Source of the DNA: Polyangiaceae bacterium
Lineage (GTDB): Bacteria; Myxococcota_A; Polyangia; Polyangiales; Polyangiaceae
Assembly: GCA_022447485.1 (NCBI GenBank)
Contig: JAKVCH010000150.1
Location: 1 to 7,156, forward strand
DNA: 7,156 bases
Direction: 5' to 3'
Shown: positions 6,202-7,156 of the stretch, one piece after another
Layout: each line of letters starts with the position of its first letter
Position numbering within the stretch: the stretch's first letter is position 1
Notes under the pieces: model-generated
The model's database searches: none
The model's input: the letters and a program-made list of their open reading frames with translations, nothing else
Told to the model about the DNA's origin: nothing
Program-made: the position numbers and the translations under genes

Positions 6202-6774
6202 ATGAAGACGCTTGTTGAACCCGAAGATATTCAACGTGGCCTCAGGCGCGTCGCCGGTGAGATTGTCGAGCGCCATCGAGGTTTAGAAAACCTGCTGCTC
6301 GTCGGGATCCGTCGCGGCGGAGTCTCAGTGGCGGAAGCACTCGCCCAACTCATAGCCGAGCATGAAAAGACCGTCGCTTCGGCAGTTCCAGTAGGTACTG
6401 TCGACATTAGCCTTTATCGAGACGATAGCGCTACGGCTCTGCCCAATCCCAGGATTGGTCCCTCCGAGCTGCCGATTCACTTGGAAAAACGCCGAGTGAT
6501 TCTCTGCGACGATGTCCTGTTCACGGGGCGAACGGTACGAGCCGCTCTGGATGCGCTTCTCGACTATGGCCGCCCTGCCAGTGTCGAGCTAGCGGTACTA
6601 CTCGATCGAGGAGGACGAGAACTCCCCATTCAGGCAGACTATTTAGTCCGCAATATCAATCTTGAATCAGGCCAACGAGTTGACGTGGTGCTTGAATCGA
6701 GAGCCCCCCAACGCTGGCGTGCCCTGAGTGTTCCAGTCGGCAGCCCCAGCATCCCTCCCCCACCAATCGATTAA
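6202..6774 (+). CDS. pyrR: PyrR pyrimidine regulator / uracil phosphoribosyltransferase family protein
   Basis: A 190-residue type I phosphoribosyltransferase. Family marks: LLVGIRRGGV (32-41), VPVGTVDISLYRDD (62-75), the PRPP-binding loop VILCDDVLFTGRT (99-111) with paired Asp, LLDRGGRELPIQADY (133-147), and the C-terminal RVDVVL. PyrR proteins bind pyr mRNA in response to UMP/UTP and can also make UMP from uracil and PRPP. The usual DRGHRELPI motif has Gly in place of His at 137. A proline-rich tail (about 180-190) extends beyond the common end of the family. The 23-bp gap before it is too short for the classic PyrR attenuator, so any control by RNA binding would have to act elsewhere or by blocking translation. 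No good Shine-Dalgarno site is visible. It lies 8 bp before pyrB, a standard pyrR-pyrB order. Confidence 0.92.
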   Translation: MKTLVEPEDIQRGLRRVAGEIVERHRGLENLLLVGIRRGGVSVAEALAQLIAEHEKTVASAVPVGTVDISLYRDDSATALPNPRIGPSELPIHLEKRRVILCDDVLFTGRTVRAALDALLDYGRPASVELAVLLDRGGRELPIQADYLVRNINLESGQRVDVVLESRAPQRWRALSVPVGSPSIPPPPID

Positions 6775-6782
6775 GTTCAGTT

Positions 6783-7156
6783 ATGGAAGACACTCCCCTA
6801 CGTCACCTACTCGGCATCGAAGAACTCTCAACCGAGCACGCCTTGAGTCTGCTTAAGACAGCTGAGTCGTTTCTAGAAATCACTCGCCGCCCCATTCGAA
6901 AAGTTCCCACACTCCGCGGCAAGACCGTGCTGAATGTATTTTTCGAAAACTCGACCCGCACCAGAACCAGCTTCGAATTGGCAGGGAAACGCATGGGCGC
7001 CGATGTTGTCAATATGTCCGTGAGTTCCTCCAGCACGAAAAAAGGCGAAACCCTTTACGACACCATCGACACTCTCGATGCGATGCATGCAGATGTTGTG
7101 GTGATTCGACACCAAGCTTCCGGCGTTCCCCATCTGCTGGCCCAACGCAGTCGGGC
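6783..7156 (+). CDS. pyrB: aspartate carbamoyltransferase catalytic subunit (3' end beyond the window)
   Basis: The frame from ATG 6783 stays open to the right edge, giving 124 codons of a protein normally about 300 residues long. The enzyme joins carbamoyl phosphate and aspartate to N-carbamoyl-aspartate, the first committed step of pyrimidine synthesis. Visible family features: LRGKTVLNVFFENSTRTRTS (44-63), containing the carbamoyl-phosphate-binding STRTR, then SFELAGKRMGADVVN; SSSSTKKGETLYDT (81-94), the loop with the active-site Ser and Lys; and VIRHQASG (107-114), with the carbamoyl-phosphate Arg. STRTR with this downstream loop fits aspartate rather than ornithine carbamoyltransferase, and the pyrR neighbour agrees. 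The start is 8 bp after the pyrR stop with no strong ribosome binding site, so translation may be coupled to pyrR. The aspartate-binding domain lies outside the window. Confidence 0.95.
   Translation, partial: MEDTPLRHLLGIEELSTEHALSLLKTAESFLEITRRPIRKVPTLRGKTVLNVFFENSTRTRTSFELAGKRMGADVVNMSVSSSSTKKGETLYDTIDTLDAMHADVVVIRHQASGVPHLLAQRSR

Overview
The window looks like a stretch of chromosome from a Gram-negative bacterium, most likely Myxococcota or a related former-deltaproteobacterial lineage such as Bradymonadia. The grounds are three consecutive predicted lipoproteins, one with Gly-Gly-Ala-Gly-Gly low-complexity inserts, a SPOR-domain protein, moderate GC content and several non-ATG starts. 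No rRNA gene, CRISPR array, integrase or insertion sequence was recognised by eye, so the lineage call is inference.

Left part, minus strand (about 3015 down to 1): a leftward three-gene cluster. First is a sugar-1-phosphate nucleotidyltransferase, interrupted by an in-frame TAA just after its NGD metal-binding motif. Then comes pabB, aminodeoxychorismate synthase component I (folate branch), joined to it by a GTGA stop/start overlap. Last is a single-pass membrane protein with a C-terminal SPOR domain that runs off the left edge.

Centre, plus strand (3046 to 5349): three predicted lipoproteins of unrecognised family. The first is cysteine-rich, the second is a basic protein 18 bp behind it, and the third is a larger protein that appears to consist of two copies of one cysteine-containing module. 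The divergent gap between the two strands is only 30 bp at maximum gene extent and holds a symmetric TATGCTA that could act as a shared -10 element.

Right part, plus strand (5381 to the right edge): a rhomboid-fold membrane protein that has lost both catalytic residues, then pyrR (PRPP-binding regulator/uracil phosphoribosyltransferase family) and the first third of pyrB (aspartate carbamoyltransferase). The gaps are 23 and 8 bp, so this end looks like a pyrimidine biosynthesis operon with the pseudo-rhomboid at its head.

The window reads mainly as housekeeping and envelope genes. The strongest oddities are the nonsense codon in the nucleotidyltransferase, the inactive rhomboid beside pyrR, and the internally duplicated lipoprotein. 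I found no clear evidence of a wholly new multi-gene system.
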